NCBI RefSeq assembly: GCF_001457835.1
Contig: NZ_LN898229.1
Span: 2,293 to 66,292 of the forward strand
DNA: 64,000 bases
Direction: 5' to 3'
Source: Fenollaria timonensis
GTDB taxonomy: Bacteria > Bacillota > Clostridia > Tissierellales > Peptoniphilaceae
Notes under the pieces: model-generated
Told to the model about the DNA's origin: nothing
What the model saw: only the letters and a program-made list of their open reading frames with translations
The model's database searches: none
Shown here: positions 9,957 through 19,366 of the stretch, piece after piece
Layout: each line of letters starts with the position of its first letter
Numbering within the stretch: position 1 is the stretch's first letter
Program-made: the position numbers and the translations under genes

Positions 9957-12032
9957 CTATAAAACTTTTTTGTAGTAATGCGCTCTAGTAAAACTTTCTA
10001 TCGCGTCTATTCCATCTCCATTATTAATTCTTTCTATATATTCATTAATTTTTTTCTTATCGCTTTCATTATCAAGGTCTATGATAATGCTTGTAGCTCC
10101 TAATTTTTTGATTTCATCCATCTTATCAAGCATGAAAATTTTTTGCGAATTATAAATCTTTGTATAATTATTTTCGCGAGTAAAGATAAAACGCTCCTTA
10201 TCCTCATAAACCAGCTCATTTGCCTTGTTTATAGGGCAGGCCTCACATCGTTGGTCACAGTCATCTCTAATATTTGCTAATGGGCAGGCCTTGCTCATCA
10301 TTACGACTGGGTAACCATAAACCCATAGCCTTGTTTCGAGACCGCAGTTTATGATTTTTTCCATCTGTGCTAAAGTCATCTCAAGTGAGTAGGTAAAGCC
10401 TGAAAAATGGCTTTCGCTCATGTATTTAGCAGCTTCTGAGTTAAAGACGTTCATCATGTATGAAGCATAAATCTTTTTATTAAAGCTCTTTAGCCTTTGA
10501 TAAGCACCTAGCTCACTTATTTCAATTGAGTCAATAGCTTCACCATATTCATTAAGTAAGTCATAGTACTCATCCAGGTCTTCATCAGTCGCCGCATTTG
10601 ATGTGTAAACTTCTTTATTTATATTAATTTTACTTAAGTAAGTAAGATTGTCTTTGTTTAGATATAGGCTAAGTGTGTCAGCCCTATCTATATCAATGCC
10701 TTCAAGGTCTTTATATGAGGAGGCTCTCAGAATAATTATTGGCTGTAAAGCTTTTTTGTTTTCATAAGGAGTCAAGATATCTTTTTTCTTTCTATCTATG
10801 TTAACGCCCTTAAAATCTTTTTTAAGAAGCTCATCTATAAGCTCTCTTCTTAATGTTTTAAGCTCTTTAACTGGTATAAAGGCATCTTCATCAAGATCGA
10901 GTCTCACGTCTTTTACATTTAAAAAGTCTTTTCCAGTCTTGATGATTGGATCAATAATTTTTTCTCTATCAAGTGAAGCTGTCTTTGCTTTTTGCACTAT
11001 GTATTCAGACTCCCCAGTATATTCTTCATTCATATAATGAAGAGTTAAAATTATTTTTTCGCCAATTTTTGCTTTTAAATCAAAACTTATATCTTTTTTT
11101 GCAAATGAAAAATCATTAAGCTCAAAACCGCCTTCGAAGCGCTTTTTCTCTCTGACAACCATCTTGTCCATACCATCTTTTAAGATATGACCTTTAGTAA
11201 AGCCTCTGTTAAATACTTCATCAGGTCTATGAGTATTCTCTATGCCTAAAACTTTATCCTTATATAGCTTAGTTATTAAGTATACATAAGAAGGATTTTT
11301 CATGCGGCCCTCTATCTTTAAGCTATCAACAGATCCCACAAGTTTATCAATTGAGTCCAAAGTGTTTAAATCGTACTCAGATATAGCATAAATTTTTTCG
11401 CTTAATAATTTTCCTTCGCTATAAACATCATAGATCTTACGGCATGGCTGTGCGCATGTGCCGCGGTTGCCAGACCTTTCGCCTATAAGTGAGCTCATTA
11501 GGCATTGACCAGAAACTGCATAGCAAAGCGCTCCATGAACAAAGGCTTCGAGCTCTATATCCTTTTCAGATGCTTTTTCTAAAAATCTGTAGTCCTTTTC
11601 GCGCGCTATGACCGCTCTTTGAAAACCATTTTCAATAGCCCAGTCAAGGCTAGATAGATTCGCGATGTTTAGCTGTGTTGACGCATGTACCTCAACGCCT
11701 GACAAATATTTTTTGACAAGCGATATTAAACCCAAATCAGTAATAATAAAGGCGTCGATACCCATATTTCTATACTGCTCCATCAAAAAAAGTGCGTCGA
11801 CTACTTCTTTATCATCTAAAATGATGTTTACCGTCATACAAAGTTTGATACCATATAGCTTTGCTAGCTCTATCATCGATTTTATCTCATCATCTGTAAT
11901 GCCCTTTGCAAAGCGCCTTGCATTGAATTTTTCACTGCCAAAATAAACCTCGTCAGCACCTGCTTTAAGCGCTGCAATGAACGCTTCGTAGGTGCCGACA
12001 GGGCTTAGCACTTTTGTCTTTTTATTTAACAT
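9957..12032 (-). CDS. U32-family peptidase / RlhA-like protein
   Basis: 691 residues. The N-terminal U32 domain has the family pattern EAFVHGALCYAVSGQCLMSS and CAQPCRKIYDVY, with conserved cysteines likely to hold an Fe-S cluster. A DUF3656-like middle section and a second cysteine cluster (CPLANIRDDCDQRCEACPI) follow. U32 proteins are annotated as collagenase-like peptidases, but E. coli RlhA hydroxylates 23S rRNA. A role in RNA modification is therefore at least as likely. The start lies inside the repetitive 3' end of zapA with no Shine-Dalgarno sequence, so translation probably depends on coupling. Confidence 0.88.
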   Translation of the reverse strand: MLNKKTKVLSPVGTYEAFIAALKAGADEVYFGSEKFNARRFAKGITDDEIKSMIELAKLYGIKLCMTVNIILDDKEVVDALFLMEQYRNMGIDAFIITDLGLISLVKKYLSGVEVHASTQLNIANLSSLDWAIENGFQRAVIAREKDYRFLEKASEKDIELEAFVHGALCYAVSGQCLMSSLIGERSGNRGTCAQPCRKIYDVYSEGKLLSEKIYAISEYDLNTLDSIDKLVGSVDSLKIEGRMKNPSYVYLITKLYKDKVLGIENTHRPDEVFNRGFTKGHILKDGMDKMVVREKKRFEGGFELNDFSFAKKDISFDLKAKIGEKIILTLHYMNEEYTGESEYIVQKAKTASLDREKIIDPIIKTGKDFLNVKDVRLDLDEDAFIPVKELKTLRRELIDELLKKDFKGVNIDRKKKDILTPYENKKALQPIIILRASSYKDLEGIDIDRADTLSLYLNKDNLTYLSKININKEVYTSNAATDEDLDEYYDLLNEYGEAIDSIEISELGAYQRLKSFNKKIYASYMMNVFNSEAAKYMSESHFSGFTYSLEMTLAQMEKIINCGLETRLWVYGYPVVMMSKACPLANIRDDCDQRCEACPINKANELVYEDKERFIFTRENNYTKIYNSQKIFMLDKMDEIKKLGATSIIIDLDNESDKKKINEYIERINNGDGIDAIESFTRAHYYKKVL

Positions 12033-12516
12033 TATTATTGTGATTATTATTGTGATTTTTATTGTGATTGTTTTTTATATTGCTCTTATTTGTAGTTTTT
12101 GCTTCACTGTCTTGACTTGTTCCCTCTTTGATACGGCTAAGCTGTTGATAAAGATCCTCTGTATTTAGCTTAGTCTTAACAAGTTCGTCCGCCTTGTTAT
12201 TAAGCTCTTCTTGAAGCTTTTCTATCTTTTTAAGAGCTTCTTGATAAGCTTCATTGAGATCCATGTACTCCTCTGACTTGTTTATAGGAGTGTTCTCATA
12301 CTCACTAAGCTTCTTTTGTGCTTTAAATAATTCATCGGTAACGTTGACAGTCGCAAGGGTTGTTGCCATAAGCGAGTCAAGTCTTGGATTATTAGCTAAA
12401 AGATCCTTTATTAACTTATTAACATAGTATGCTATATCTGAAACATACTTTTCATCATACTCCGAACGAATATTGAAATCTCTGCCGTTGATATGAACGG
12501 TTACTCTCTCTGGCAT
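12022..12516 (-). CDS. zapA: Cell division protein ZapA with a low-complexity tail
   Basis: 164 residues. Residues 1-75 match ZapA (VTVHINGRDFNIRS, then a helix containing DSLMATTLATVNVTDEL), followed by a coiled coil at about 75-130. ZapA bundles FtsZ filaments at the division ring. The last 25 residues are almost only N, H and K, coded by a degenerate 12-bp repeat (AATCACAATAAT type). That tail is not part of the family and varies in length by nature. GGAGG before the ATG supports the start. It lies between pheT and the U32 gene, as in many Firmicutes. Confidence 0.9.
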   Translation of the reverse strand: MPERVTVHINGRDFNIRSEYDEKYVSDIAYYVNKLIKDLLANNPRLDSLMATTLATVNVTDELFKAQKKLSEYENTPINKSEEYMDLNEAYQEALKKIEKLQEELNNKADELVKTKLNTEDLYQQLSRIKEGTSQDSEAKTTNKSNIKNNHNKNHNNNHNNNVK

Positions 12517-12527
12517 GTCCTACCTCC

Positions 12528-14903
12528 TTACTTCCTTAAGATGGCAGCGAATTTTTCTTCAAGTGAAGCCAAAATTTCGCTCTCAACTTTTTGTATATCT
12601 TTATCTTTAAGAGTCTTTTCGCCTTGATACTTAATCTTGAAGGCTAGTGACTTCTTGTCAGCTCCAAGCTTATCTGACTTATACACGTCAAAGATTTGTA
12701 CGTCTTTAACGATATCAAAGCCATGCGATAAAATTTCTTTCTTCACATCGCCAAATGGAACAGCATCGTCTATAACTATGGCGTAGTCCCTCTTAACAGC
12801 TGGGAATTTATTTATCTTTACATATTTTCTCTCTAGATTAACTAGTGGATATATCTTTTCTAAGTCAAGCTCCATTACATAAACATCTGTTTTTATGGAG
12901 AAATTATCGCAAACAGCGTAGTCAATTTGACCAAGGCTTGCAAATTTTTCGCCACCCACGTAAAAGTCAGCACTTCTACCCTTATGGAATATGCTTGTCT
13001 CAGTACTTCTCTTCACTTCGTATCCTTCTATAGCAAGTCCCTCTAGTATTTTAACTAAGATGTCCTTAATCATATAGAAGTCACCATAGCCGTAGAAACC
13101 TACGGACATAGTCTTGTTCTCGATATACTTACTGCCTTCTTTTTCAAATGTGTTTCCAAATTCAAAGAAAGCGCCTTTTTCGTTCATATTATTGATGTTT
13201 AGTGATAAAACTTTAAGCATATTCGCGATAAGTGTTGTTCTCATCGCTCTAAAGTCTTCGCCAAGTGGATTGATTAATTCGATATATTTTCTAAACTCAT
13301 GATCTTCTTTTAAATTTAGTGCATCATAGTTCTTTGGACTGACGAAGGAATAAGTTAGTATCTCATCCATGCCTTGTCCTATAAGTAAAGTCTTGATGTG
13401 CTTATCAATTTGTCTCTTGTAATCAAGCATACCAACTGATGTCTCTGACTTGATAGGTTTTGCTTCAATATTGTGGAAGCCATAGATACGACCAACTTCT
13501 TCAGCAATATCTTCTTCGATAGCAAGGTCAGTTCTGTAATATGGTGACTTTGAAATTAAAAGACCGTCTTCATATTTTGTTTCTATACAAAGTCTTGCTA
13601 AATTATCAAGCATTGTATCAGCGCTTAAATCGCTACCAAGTAAAGTATTTATTCTAGCTGGATCAGACTTAATCACTTCGTCCTTTTCTTCGTAGTTAAC
13701 TATGTCGTAGTAACCATCAACTACTGTTCCTACGCCTAATAGCTCGATTAGATAAGCAGCCCTATCAACTGCTTTCTTTGACATTAGTGGTGAAATGCCT
13801 TTTTCAAATCTATTTGAGGCTTCTGTTCTTAGGCCAAGTCTCTTCGATGTGTATCTGATTTGAGATCTGTTAAAGCTAGCTCCTTCAAGCATGATAGTCT
13901 CAGTACTATCTGTAATAGATGAGTCAAGTCCACCCATGATGCCACCTAGAGCAAGATTGTCACTTCCGTCTGTTATAACAATGTCTTCAGGCTTTAAATC
14001 TCTTTCGATTTCATCAAGCGTAGTGAATTTTTCTTCCTTAGCATTTTTTATATGAATTTCTTTTGTTTTGATTGTATTTACGTCAAACGCATGTAGCGGT
14101 TCGCCTAGTTCTAGCATAACATAATTTGTTATATCGACTATATTGTTAATAGGTCTAACACCTGACTCCATAAGTCTTTGTTGCATCCAAAGTGGAGAAA
14201 GACCTACTTTTACATCTTTTACGACTCTTGCGTAATATCTTAAGCAGTCCTTTGTATCGATGGAGATGTCTTTGATATAATTTTTTATATCATCAGAATC
14301 TTTTGCCTCTTTATACTCAGGTTCTTTTAGTTCTTTATCAAACGTTGCCTTTGCTTCCCTTGCCATACCTAAAACGCTTAAGCAGTCAGGTCTGTTTGGT
14401 GTAATCTCTATATCTAAAACTTTTTCATCTAAAGCTAGAACTTCTCTTATGTCTTTGCCTATAGGAGTATCTTCGTCAAGAACTAAAACTCCTTCAGCTA
14501 CTTTTTTATTGATTACGTTTGTGTCGTAGCCAAGCTCAGCTAGTGAGCAGAACATACCATATGAAACCACTCCTCTAAAGTCATGCTCTTCGATTTTATT
14601 TCCGCCAGCAATTATTGCTCCAACTGTAGCAAGTGGCACTATGTCGCCTTCTTCTACATTTGGTGCAGCAGTTACTATGACAATCTCATTCTTGCCATCG
14701 TCCACATAGCATACTCTTAATCTATCAGCATCTGGATGCTTTTCTATGCGTTTAATCTTAACAGTGATAACTCCCTCAAGTCCTTTAAACGAGTCAACTA
14801 TACCATCTACATGAGAACCTGTTAAAGTGATGTCTTCAGCTAATTTTTTATTGTCGCAATCAATATTTACATAATCTTTTAGCCATCTAATTGGTAATAA
14901 CAT
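12528..14903 (-). CDS. pheT: Phenylalanyl-tRNA synthetase beta subunit
   Basis: 791 residues, the full family length. In order it has an EMAP/OB-fold tRNA-binding domain (GVITVKIKRIEKHPDADRLRVC, about residues 43-150), B3/B4 editing domain, B5 domain, a catalytic-like core and a C-terminal ferredoxin-fold anticodon-binding domain (KFPAVKRDYAIVID onward). It forms the alpha2-beta2 enzyme with PheS. Ten bases separate it from pheS, and AGGAGG lies before the ATG. Confidence 0.98.
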   Translation of the reverse strand: MLLPIRWLKDYVNIDCDNKKLAEDITLTGSHVDGIVDSFKGLEGVITVKIKRIEKHPDADRLRVCYVDDGKNEIVIVTAAPNVEEGDIVPLATVGAIIAGGNKIEEHDFRGVVSYGMFCSLAELGYDTNVINKKVAEGVLVLDEDTPIGKDIREVLALDEKVLDIEITPNRPDCLSVLGMAREAKATFDKELKEPEYKEAKDSDDIKNYIKDISIDTKDCLRYYARVVKDVKVGLSPLWMQQRLMESGVRPINNIVDITNYVMLELGEPLHAFDVNTIKTKEIHIKNAKEEKFTTLDEIERDLKPEDIVITDGSDNLALGGIMGGLDSSITDSTETIMLEGASFNRSQIRYTSKRLGLRTEASNRFEKGISPLMSKKAVDRAAYLIELLGVGTVVDGYYDIVNYEEKDEVIKSDPARINTLLGSDLSADTMLDNLARLCIETKYEDGLLISKSPYYRTDLAIEEDIAEEVGRIYGFHNIEAKPIKSETSVGMLDYKRQIDKHIKTLLIGQGMDEILTYSFVSPKNYDALNLKEDHEFRKYIELINPLGEDFRAMRTTLIANMLKVLSLNINNMNEKGAFFEFGNTFEKEGSKYIENKTMSVGFYGYGDFYMIKDILVKILEGLAIEGYEVKRSTETSIFHKGRSADFYVGGEKFASLGQIDYAVCDNFSIKTDVYVMELDLEKIYPLVNLERKYVKINKFPAVKRDYAIVIDDAVPFGDVKKEILSHGFDIVKDVQIFDVYKSDKLGADKKSLAFKIKYQGEKTLKDKDIQKVESEILASLEEKFAAILRK

Positions 14904-14912
14904 ATCGTCCTC

Positions 14913-15935
14913 CTAAAACTCATCTAAAAATCTTTGATCGTTTTCGTAAAGCAATCTTATATCGTTGATACCGTACGAAACCATAGTGATTCTGTCAACG
15001 CCGAAACCGAAGGCAAATCCAGAGTACTTCTTTGGATCTATGCCGCAGTTCCTAAGTACATTCGGATGTACCATGCCGCAGCCAAGTAATTCCATGGACC
15101 AGCCAGTTCCTCCGCAAAATTCGCAGCCTTCGCCGCCGCACTTGTGACAAGTTACGTCAACCTCCATGCTTGGCTCTGTGAATGGGAAGTGATGCGGTCT
15201 ATATCTTGTTTGTATTTTTTCACCTAAAAGCTCTCTAACAAATTGATCTATGGTAAATTTTAAATTTGCTAGAGAAATATTTTCGCCTACTACAAGTCCT
15301 TCCATTTGATAAAACATCGGTGAGTGAGTGTTATCAACGTCATCAAACCTAAATGTTCTTCCGCATGAAACCATCTTTAGTGGTGCTCCGTACTTCTTCA
15401 TAGCTCTGATTTGTACTGGCGATGTTTGTGTTCTAAGTAAATTTTCTTTATCAATATAAAAAGTATCAGACATATCTCTTGATGGGTGGTCTTGTGGCGC
15501 ATTAAGTAAGTCAAAGTTATTTTCTACAGTTTCTATCTCAGGTCCTTCTATAACCTTAAAGCCCATCCTCATAAATAAATCTTCAAGTTTTTCCTTAACC
15601 TTTATTAGTGGATGCTCATGTCCTAATGAAACTAGATCTTTGTCAATACTTATGTCCAAAGTCTCTTCATCTAATCTTTTTTCTCTTTCAAGAGCGTTTA
15701 AGTCGTCAAATTTATTCTTTAGAAGAGCCTCAATGTCTTCTCTTACTTCGTTTGCAAGTTGGCCCATAACAGGTCTTTCTTCAGGCGATAAGGAGCCCAT
15801 CATCTTAAGTATAGCTGTTAAGTCACCTTTCTTGCCTAAAAATTTAACTCTTAAATCTTCTAAACTCTTTAAGTCCTCAGCCTTTTCAATCAAAGCTTTG
15901 GCTTCGTCTTTAATTTTTAATAGTTCTTCTTTCAT
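14913..15935 (-). CDS. pheS: Phenylalanyl-tRNA synthetase alpha subunit
   Basis: 340 residues of class II synthetase. An N-terminal coiled coil is followed by the catalytic core with motif 2 (FRFDDVDNTHSPMFYQMEG) and motif 3 (FAFGFGVDRITM). A cysteine-containing insert CHKCGGEGCEFCGGTGW around residues 260-280 is a zinc-binding-like loop seen in many bacterial PheS proteins. GGAGGAAG precedes the ATG. It opens the nine-gene operon that ends at the terminator near 2483. Confidence 0.98.
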   Translation of the reverse strand: MKEELLKIKDEAKALIEKAEDLKSLEDLRVKFLGKKGDLTAILKMMGSLSPEERPVMGQLANEVREDIEALLKNKFDDLNALEREKRLDEETLDISIDKDLVSLGHEHPLIKVKEKLEDLFMRMGFKVIEGPEIETVENNFDLLNAPQDHPSRDMSDTFYIDKENLLRTQTSPVQIRAMKKYGAPLKMVSCGRTFRFDDVDNTHSPMFYQMEGLVVGENISLANLKFTIDQFVRELLGEKIQTRYRPHHFPFTEPSMEVDVTCHKCGGEGCEFCGGTGWSMELLGCGMVHPNVLRNCGIDPKKYSGFAFGFGVDRITMVSYGINDIRLLYENDQRFLDEF

Positions 15936-15955
15936 ATGCTTCCTCCGATACCTAT

Positions 15956-15964
15956 ATTATACCA
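15956..15964 (-). promoter_or_regulatory. Extended -10 promoter for the pheS operon
   Basis: TGGTATAAT on the minus strand, 21 bases before the pheS ATG and overlapping the end of the upstream gene's spacer. No good -35 is seen at 17 bases, which fits extended -10 promoters. There is no room for a T-box or other long leader. Confidence 0.6.
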
Positions 15965-15974
15965 TATATTCTTA

Positions 15975-16727
15975 CTATTGCATTAAATATCTTTCATATA
16001 TAATAATCGAGCTCGCTACAGCTAGGTTAAGCGATTCAAGTTTGCCAGTATTGGCTATGGTGATGGTCTCATCACTCATCTTAAATGCTTCCTCTGTTGA
16101 GCCATTGCCTTCATTGCCCATGAGTATGAAGGCCTTTTCATCTGTATAGCGCGTGGTCTTGCCTCGTGGCGATGTCGAGTAAACTTTGTATCCCTGCTCT
16201 TTGAATGTATTTATTATACTTAGATCTTCATAATGAACGTCAACTAGAAATATGGCTCCCATCGACGCGCGTAAAACCTTTTCGTTGTACACATCGCAGG
16301 AGTTTTTTGATAAGATAAGGGTCTTTACTCCAAATGATGCCGCACTTCTAATTATCGTACCTAAATTGCCTGGGTCCTGAATATCTTCTAAGTATAAAAC
16401 TGTTTTTTCATCAAAGTCATAAGCTTCATTTAAACTCTCTTTGCAAACGGCGATTATGCCTTGAGATGTAACAGTATCTTGTAAATTTTTAAATAAATTA
16501 TTTTCGATTTTAATAATTTCATAAGACTTATCAGATATATATTCATCATCAAAGTCTTCGTTAATAACTATGTACACTATAGACGCAGAGCGTTCTATAG
16601 CCTCATAAACTAATCTTTTGCCTTCAAGAATAAACATAGAATTTTTCTTTCTATACTTTGGCTTCTTTAAGGAATTGATTAGCTTATAAATTTTGTTGTC
16701 CTTGGATGTAATTAGACTACTGCTCAT
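15975..16727 (-). CDS. TrmH/SpoU-family RNA 2'-O-methyltransferase
   Basis: 250 residues from the chosen start. A substrate-binding N-terminal domain (LKKPKYRKKNSMFILEGKRLVYEAIE) is followed by the SpoU methyltransferase knot with motifs EDIQDPGNLGTIIRSAASFG, ILMGNEGNGST and SLNLAVASSIIIYE. It likely methylates a ribose in rRNA. The frame is open to 16751, but ATG 16727 begins at the expected place and overlaps the ktrA stop by 11 bases. It ends the ktrB-ktrA operon. Confidence 0.92.
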   Translation of the reverse strand: MSSSLITSKDNKIYKLINSLKKPKYRKKNSMFILEGKRLVYEAIERSASIVYIVINEDFDDEYISDKSYEIIKIENNLFKNLQDTVTSQGIIAVCKESLNEAYDFDEKTVLYLEDIQDPGNLGTIIRSAASFGVKTLILSKNSCDVYNEKVLRASMGAIFLVDVHYEDLSIINTFKEQGYKVYSTSPRGKTTRYTDEKAFILMGNEGNGSTEEAFKMSDETITIANTGKLESLNLAVASSIIIYERYLMQ

Positions 16728-17379
16728 TTTGAGAGTCCTTTTCCAAGGCACTTATATCATCAACTTGACCAAGAAGTACCAAAACGTCTCCTTGCTCAAG
16801 ACCCTTATCTGGTTTTGGTGACACATCAATCTTGTCATCGTTCTTAATAGCAATAACGTTAACGCCGTAAATGTTTCTTAACTTAAGATCAAGCAAGGAC
16901 TTGCCTACCCATGACTTAAGTATCTTTACTTCGGCAATAGAATATTCGCTAGAAAGCTCGATGTAATCAATGATGTTTTTGAATGTTAAGTTGTGTGCAA
17001 GCCTTGTACCCATATCTCTTTCTGGGAAGATAATTTTGTTTGCGCCTATCTTTGATAGTACTTTACCGTGTGACTCACTAGTAGCCTTGGCAATTATAGT
17101 CTTAATGCCAAGCTCTTTACAAGTAAGTGTAGCTATGATGCTTGCTTCAAGGTCAGAGCCTATGCTTATAACGGCAACATCAAAGTTAGATAAACCTATC
17201 TCCTTAAGTGCCATTTCATTTTTTGCGTCAGCTTCAACAGCGTGAGTAACATAGTCAGCCACTTCACTTATTAAGGCTGGGTCATAGTCTATCGCTAAGA
17301 CCTCGTGGCCTATCCTTGAAAGCTCCTTTGAAAGTGCCATACCAAATCTTCCAAGTCCAATAATTACAAATGATTTCAT
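16717..17379 (-). CDS. ktrA: Potassium uptake regulator KtrA (TrkA_N + RCK_C)
   Basis: 220 residues. The Rossmann nucleotide-binding domain starts with GLGRFGMALSKEL (GxGxxG), and the C-terminal RCK_C domain covers about residues 135-215. It forms the cytosolic gating ring of the Ktr potassium channel with the adjacent KtrB. In Firmicutes RCK_C domains of KtrA bind c-di-AMP, which fits the cdaA, cdaR and gdpP genes in this window. AGGAGG lies before the ATG, and eight bases separate it from ktrB. Confidence 0.94.
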   Translation of the reverse strand: MKSFVIIGLGRFGMALSKELSRIGHEVLAIDYDPALISEVADYVTHAVEADAKNEMALKEIGLSNFDVAVISIGSDLEASIIATLTCKELGIKTIIAKATSESHGKVLSKIGANKIIFPERDMGTRLAHNLTFKNIIDYIELSSEYSIAEVKILKSWVGKSLLDLKLRNIYGVNVIAIKNDDKIDVSPKPDKGLEQGDVLVLLGQVDDISALEKDSQNEQ

Positions 17380-17387
17380 ATATCCTC

Positions 17388-18731
17388 CTATCCAACCATT
17401 AGGTTGCCTGGTGCGTTTCTAAAGTCTCTCTTCTTGTTTCTCTTAGCAAAAGCGTATGCCATAGTAAGTGGTCCAACCCTACCTATATACATAGTTAGAG
17501 TGATGACAAGCCTGCCAAGAGTGCTAAGCTTATCAGTTATGCCTGTACTTAAGCCAACTGTGCCAAAGGCCGATGTTGACTCAAAAAGCAGATTGATAAA
17601 CTTGAAAGAGCTATCAGTAATAGTTAGTATGATTGCTGTTGAAAAAACTATAGCTAAGCCAATTAAAAATATAGATACAGCTCTCTTTATCGTTTCGAAC
17701 GGTAGTCTTCTCTTTAAGCAGTTAACATCTTCCTCGCCCTTTACTACGGATATGGTAGTCAGTACTAGACAAGCAAATGTTGTTGTCTTAACTCCGCCGG
17801 CTGTTGATCCTGGCGATCCACCTATAAACATAAGCATAATCATTGAGAATATAGTAGTCTCCCTGATACTAGACATATCTACTGAGTAGAAGCCTGCTGT
17901 TCTTGGCGAAACGCTTTGGAAAATTGAGTTTGCTAGCTTCCTTGGGAAATTCATTGTACCTAAGGTGCCTGGATTTGTTCTTTCAAATAGAAAAAAGCTA
18001 AGTGTGCCTATAGCTAAAAGTGATCCAGTCATGATAAGCACTACCTTAGAGTGAAGCGTTAGCTTTCTTAGCTTATCCTTTGCTAGTAAATCCGCATATA
18101 CAGTGAAGCCTAGTCCGCCTAATATAATTAATAGCGATAGTATTAATAAAACGTAGTAATCATTTTGAAAGATAATTAATGAATCTCCAAATATATCGAA
18201 GCCTGCGTTACAATAAGCGCTTATCGAGTGAAATATGCTAAATGCCAAGCCCTTTTCTAGTCCAAACATTGGTACAAAGCGAAGCGCTAATAGCAAGGAG
18301 CCCATAAGCTCAAGAAACAATGTATAGCCAATAACTTTCTTCATTAGTTTTACTATACCTTGTATTGATTCAGTATTTAGTTGCTCCTTAATCATAAGTC
18401 TTTCCTTAAAAGATATCTTCTTGCCCATGATTATGTAGCCGACTGTTGCTAGTGTCATTATGCCAAGGCCGCCAAATTGTATAAGTGTAATGATAACTAC
18501 TTGGCCAAATGGCGTAAAGTCCTTTGCAGTATTAAGTACTGTAAGGCCAGTTACGCACACAGCAGATGCTGATGTGAACAAGCTGTTTACGTAGCCAATA
18601 GGGCTACCGCTAGTCGAGGCTATAGGCAAGTTTAAAAGTACGCTACCTATAAGTATTAAGGATAAAAAACCAAGCGCCAAAACTTGTGGCGGGTTCATTT
18701 TGTCTTTAAATAGTTTTTTTCTTATTTCCAT
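17388..18731 (-). CDS. ktrB: Potassium channel subunit KtrB (Trk/Ktr family)
   Basis: 447 residues, membrane protein with four M1-P-M2 repeats. The four selectivity-filter loops are visible: SASAVCVTGL, SAYCNAGF, SPRTAGFY and STSAFGTVGL, each with its conserved glycine. It imports K+ with KtrA. No Shine-Dalgarno sequence precedes the ATG, and a -10-like TAAAAT ends only six bases before it, so the mRNA may be leaderless. An internal ATG at residue 12 is an alternative but also lacks a clear ribosome site. Confidence 0.94.
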   Translation of the reverse strand: MEIRKKLFKDKMNPPQVLALGFLSLILIGSVLLNLPIASTSGSPIGYVNSLFTSASAVCVTGLTVLNTAKDFTPFGQVVIITLIQFGGLGIMTLATVGYIIMGKKISFKERLMIKEQLNTESIQGIVKLMKKVIGYTLFLELMGSLLLALRFVPMFGLEKGLAFSIFHSISAYCNAGFDIFGDSLIIFQNDYYVLLILSLLIILGGLGFTVYADLLAKDKLRKLTLHSKVVLIMTGSLLAIGTLSFFLFERTNPGTLGTMNFPRKLANSIFQSVSPRTAGFYSVDMSSIRETTIFSMIMLMFIGGSPGSTAGGVKTTTFACLVLTTISVVKGEEDVNCLKRRLPFETIKRAVSIFLIGLAIVFSTAIILTITDSSFKFINLLFESTSAFGTVGLSTGITDKLSTLGRLVITLTMYIGRVGPLTMAYAFAKRNKKRDFRNAPGNLMVG

Positions 18732-18736
18732 ATATC

Positions 18737-18765
18737 TATTTTACTACAAATCAAGAATTTTTGCC
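18737..18765 (-). promoter_or_regulatory. Putative ktrB promoter element shared with the FHA operon
   Basis: The minus-strand 29-base block contains GCAAAAA, TTGATTTGT and TAAAATA in fixed spacing. The same blocks with the same spacing occur at 28752-28780, upstream of the FHA operon. The TAAAAT at 18738-18743 is six bases from the ktrB ATG. Function is inferred only from position and from the match between the two sites. Confidence 0.4.
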
Positions 18766-18780
18766 ATATAGAAAAGAAAA

Positions 18781-18800
18781 AGTTCCCAAAATTGAGAACT
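18781..18800 (-). terminator. Terminator of infC-rpmI-rplT
   Basis: On the minus strand AGTTCTC and GGGAACT pair (seven bp with one wobble) around loop AATTTT and are followed by TTTTTCTTTTC. The hairpin starts directly at the rplT stop. Confidence 0.8.
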
Positions 18801-19151
18801 TTAAGCATTCTTTGCCATATCAACTAAATTCTTAAAGCTTTCTTTATCATGAATAGCCATTTCGGAAAGCATTTTTCTGTTTATGTCAATATTTAATTTC
18901 TTTAAACCACCGATAAATTTGCTATAGCTCATATCGTTTACTCTGCATTCAGCGTTGATTCTAGCTATCCAAAGTTTTCTGAAGTCTCTCTTTCTGTTCT
19001 TTCTACCAATATATGCATAGCTTAATGACTTCATAACTGCTTCGTTAGCAGTTCTATATAGCTTGCTCTTTGCGCCAAAATATCCTTTAGCTTGTTTTAA
19101 AACTTTTTTATGATTCTTTTTAGAATTTACTGCTCTTTTTACTCTAGCCAT
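18801..19151 (-). CDS. rplT: Ribosomal protein bL20
   Basis: 116 residues, very basic, full length. It begins [24 protein letters not shown] as in the family and has the conserved [12 protein letters not shown] stretch near residue 78. It binds 23S rRNA early in 50S assembly. In Firmicutes it also represses its own operon through the infC leader, for which a matching structure is present here. It is third in the operon. Confidence 0.98.
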   Translation of the reverse strand: MARVKRAVNSKKNHKKVLKQAKGYFGAKSKLYRTANEAVMKSLSYAYIGRKNRKRDFRKLWIARINAECRVNDMSYSKFIGGLKKLNIDINRKMLSEMAIHDKESFKNLVDMAKNA

Positions 19152-19163
19152 TTTGTCCTCCTA

Positions 19164-19355
19164 CTACATTACCATAGAGTCGATTCTCTTTTGATCGCCC
19201 TTTGATACTAATGATCCTTTTCTTAAGTTTCTTACTCTCTTAGCAGATTTCTTACCTGTTAAGTGTCCTTTGTATGCTTTGAATCTTTTTAATTTACCAG
19301 AAGCTGTTCTTTTAAATCTCTTTGCAGACGCTCTGTGTGTTTTCATCTTTGCCAT
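19164..19355 (-). CDS. rpmI: Ribosomal protein bL35
   Basis: 63 residues, basic, with the family start [21 protein letters not shown]. It is a 50S subunit protein. It lies 11 bases downstream of infC and 12 bases upstream of rplT, the standard order of this operon. Confidence 0.97.
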   Translation of the reverse strand: MAKMKTHRASAKRFKRTASGKLKRFKAYKGHLTGKKSAKRVRNLRKGSLVSKGDQKRIDSMVM

Positions 19356-19366
19356 TTCTATTCCTC

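Noticed and set aside
14904-15974. T-box leader for pheS
   Set aside because: Only about 40 bases lie between the upstream gene and pheS, too short for a T-box.
15640-16149. 169-codon plus-strand frame opposite pheS and the methyltransferase gene
   Set aside because: Serine-rich antisense shadow that crosses two well-supported genes and their promoter.
17404-17889. 161-codon plus-strand frame opposite ktrB
   Set aside because: Shadow of a membrane-protein gene; no start signal or family match.
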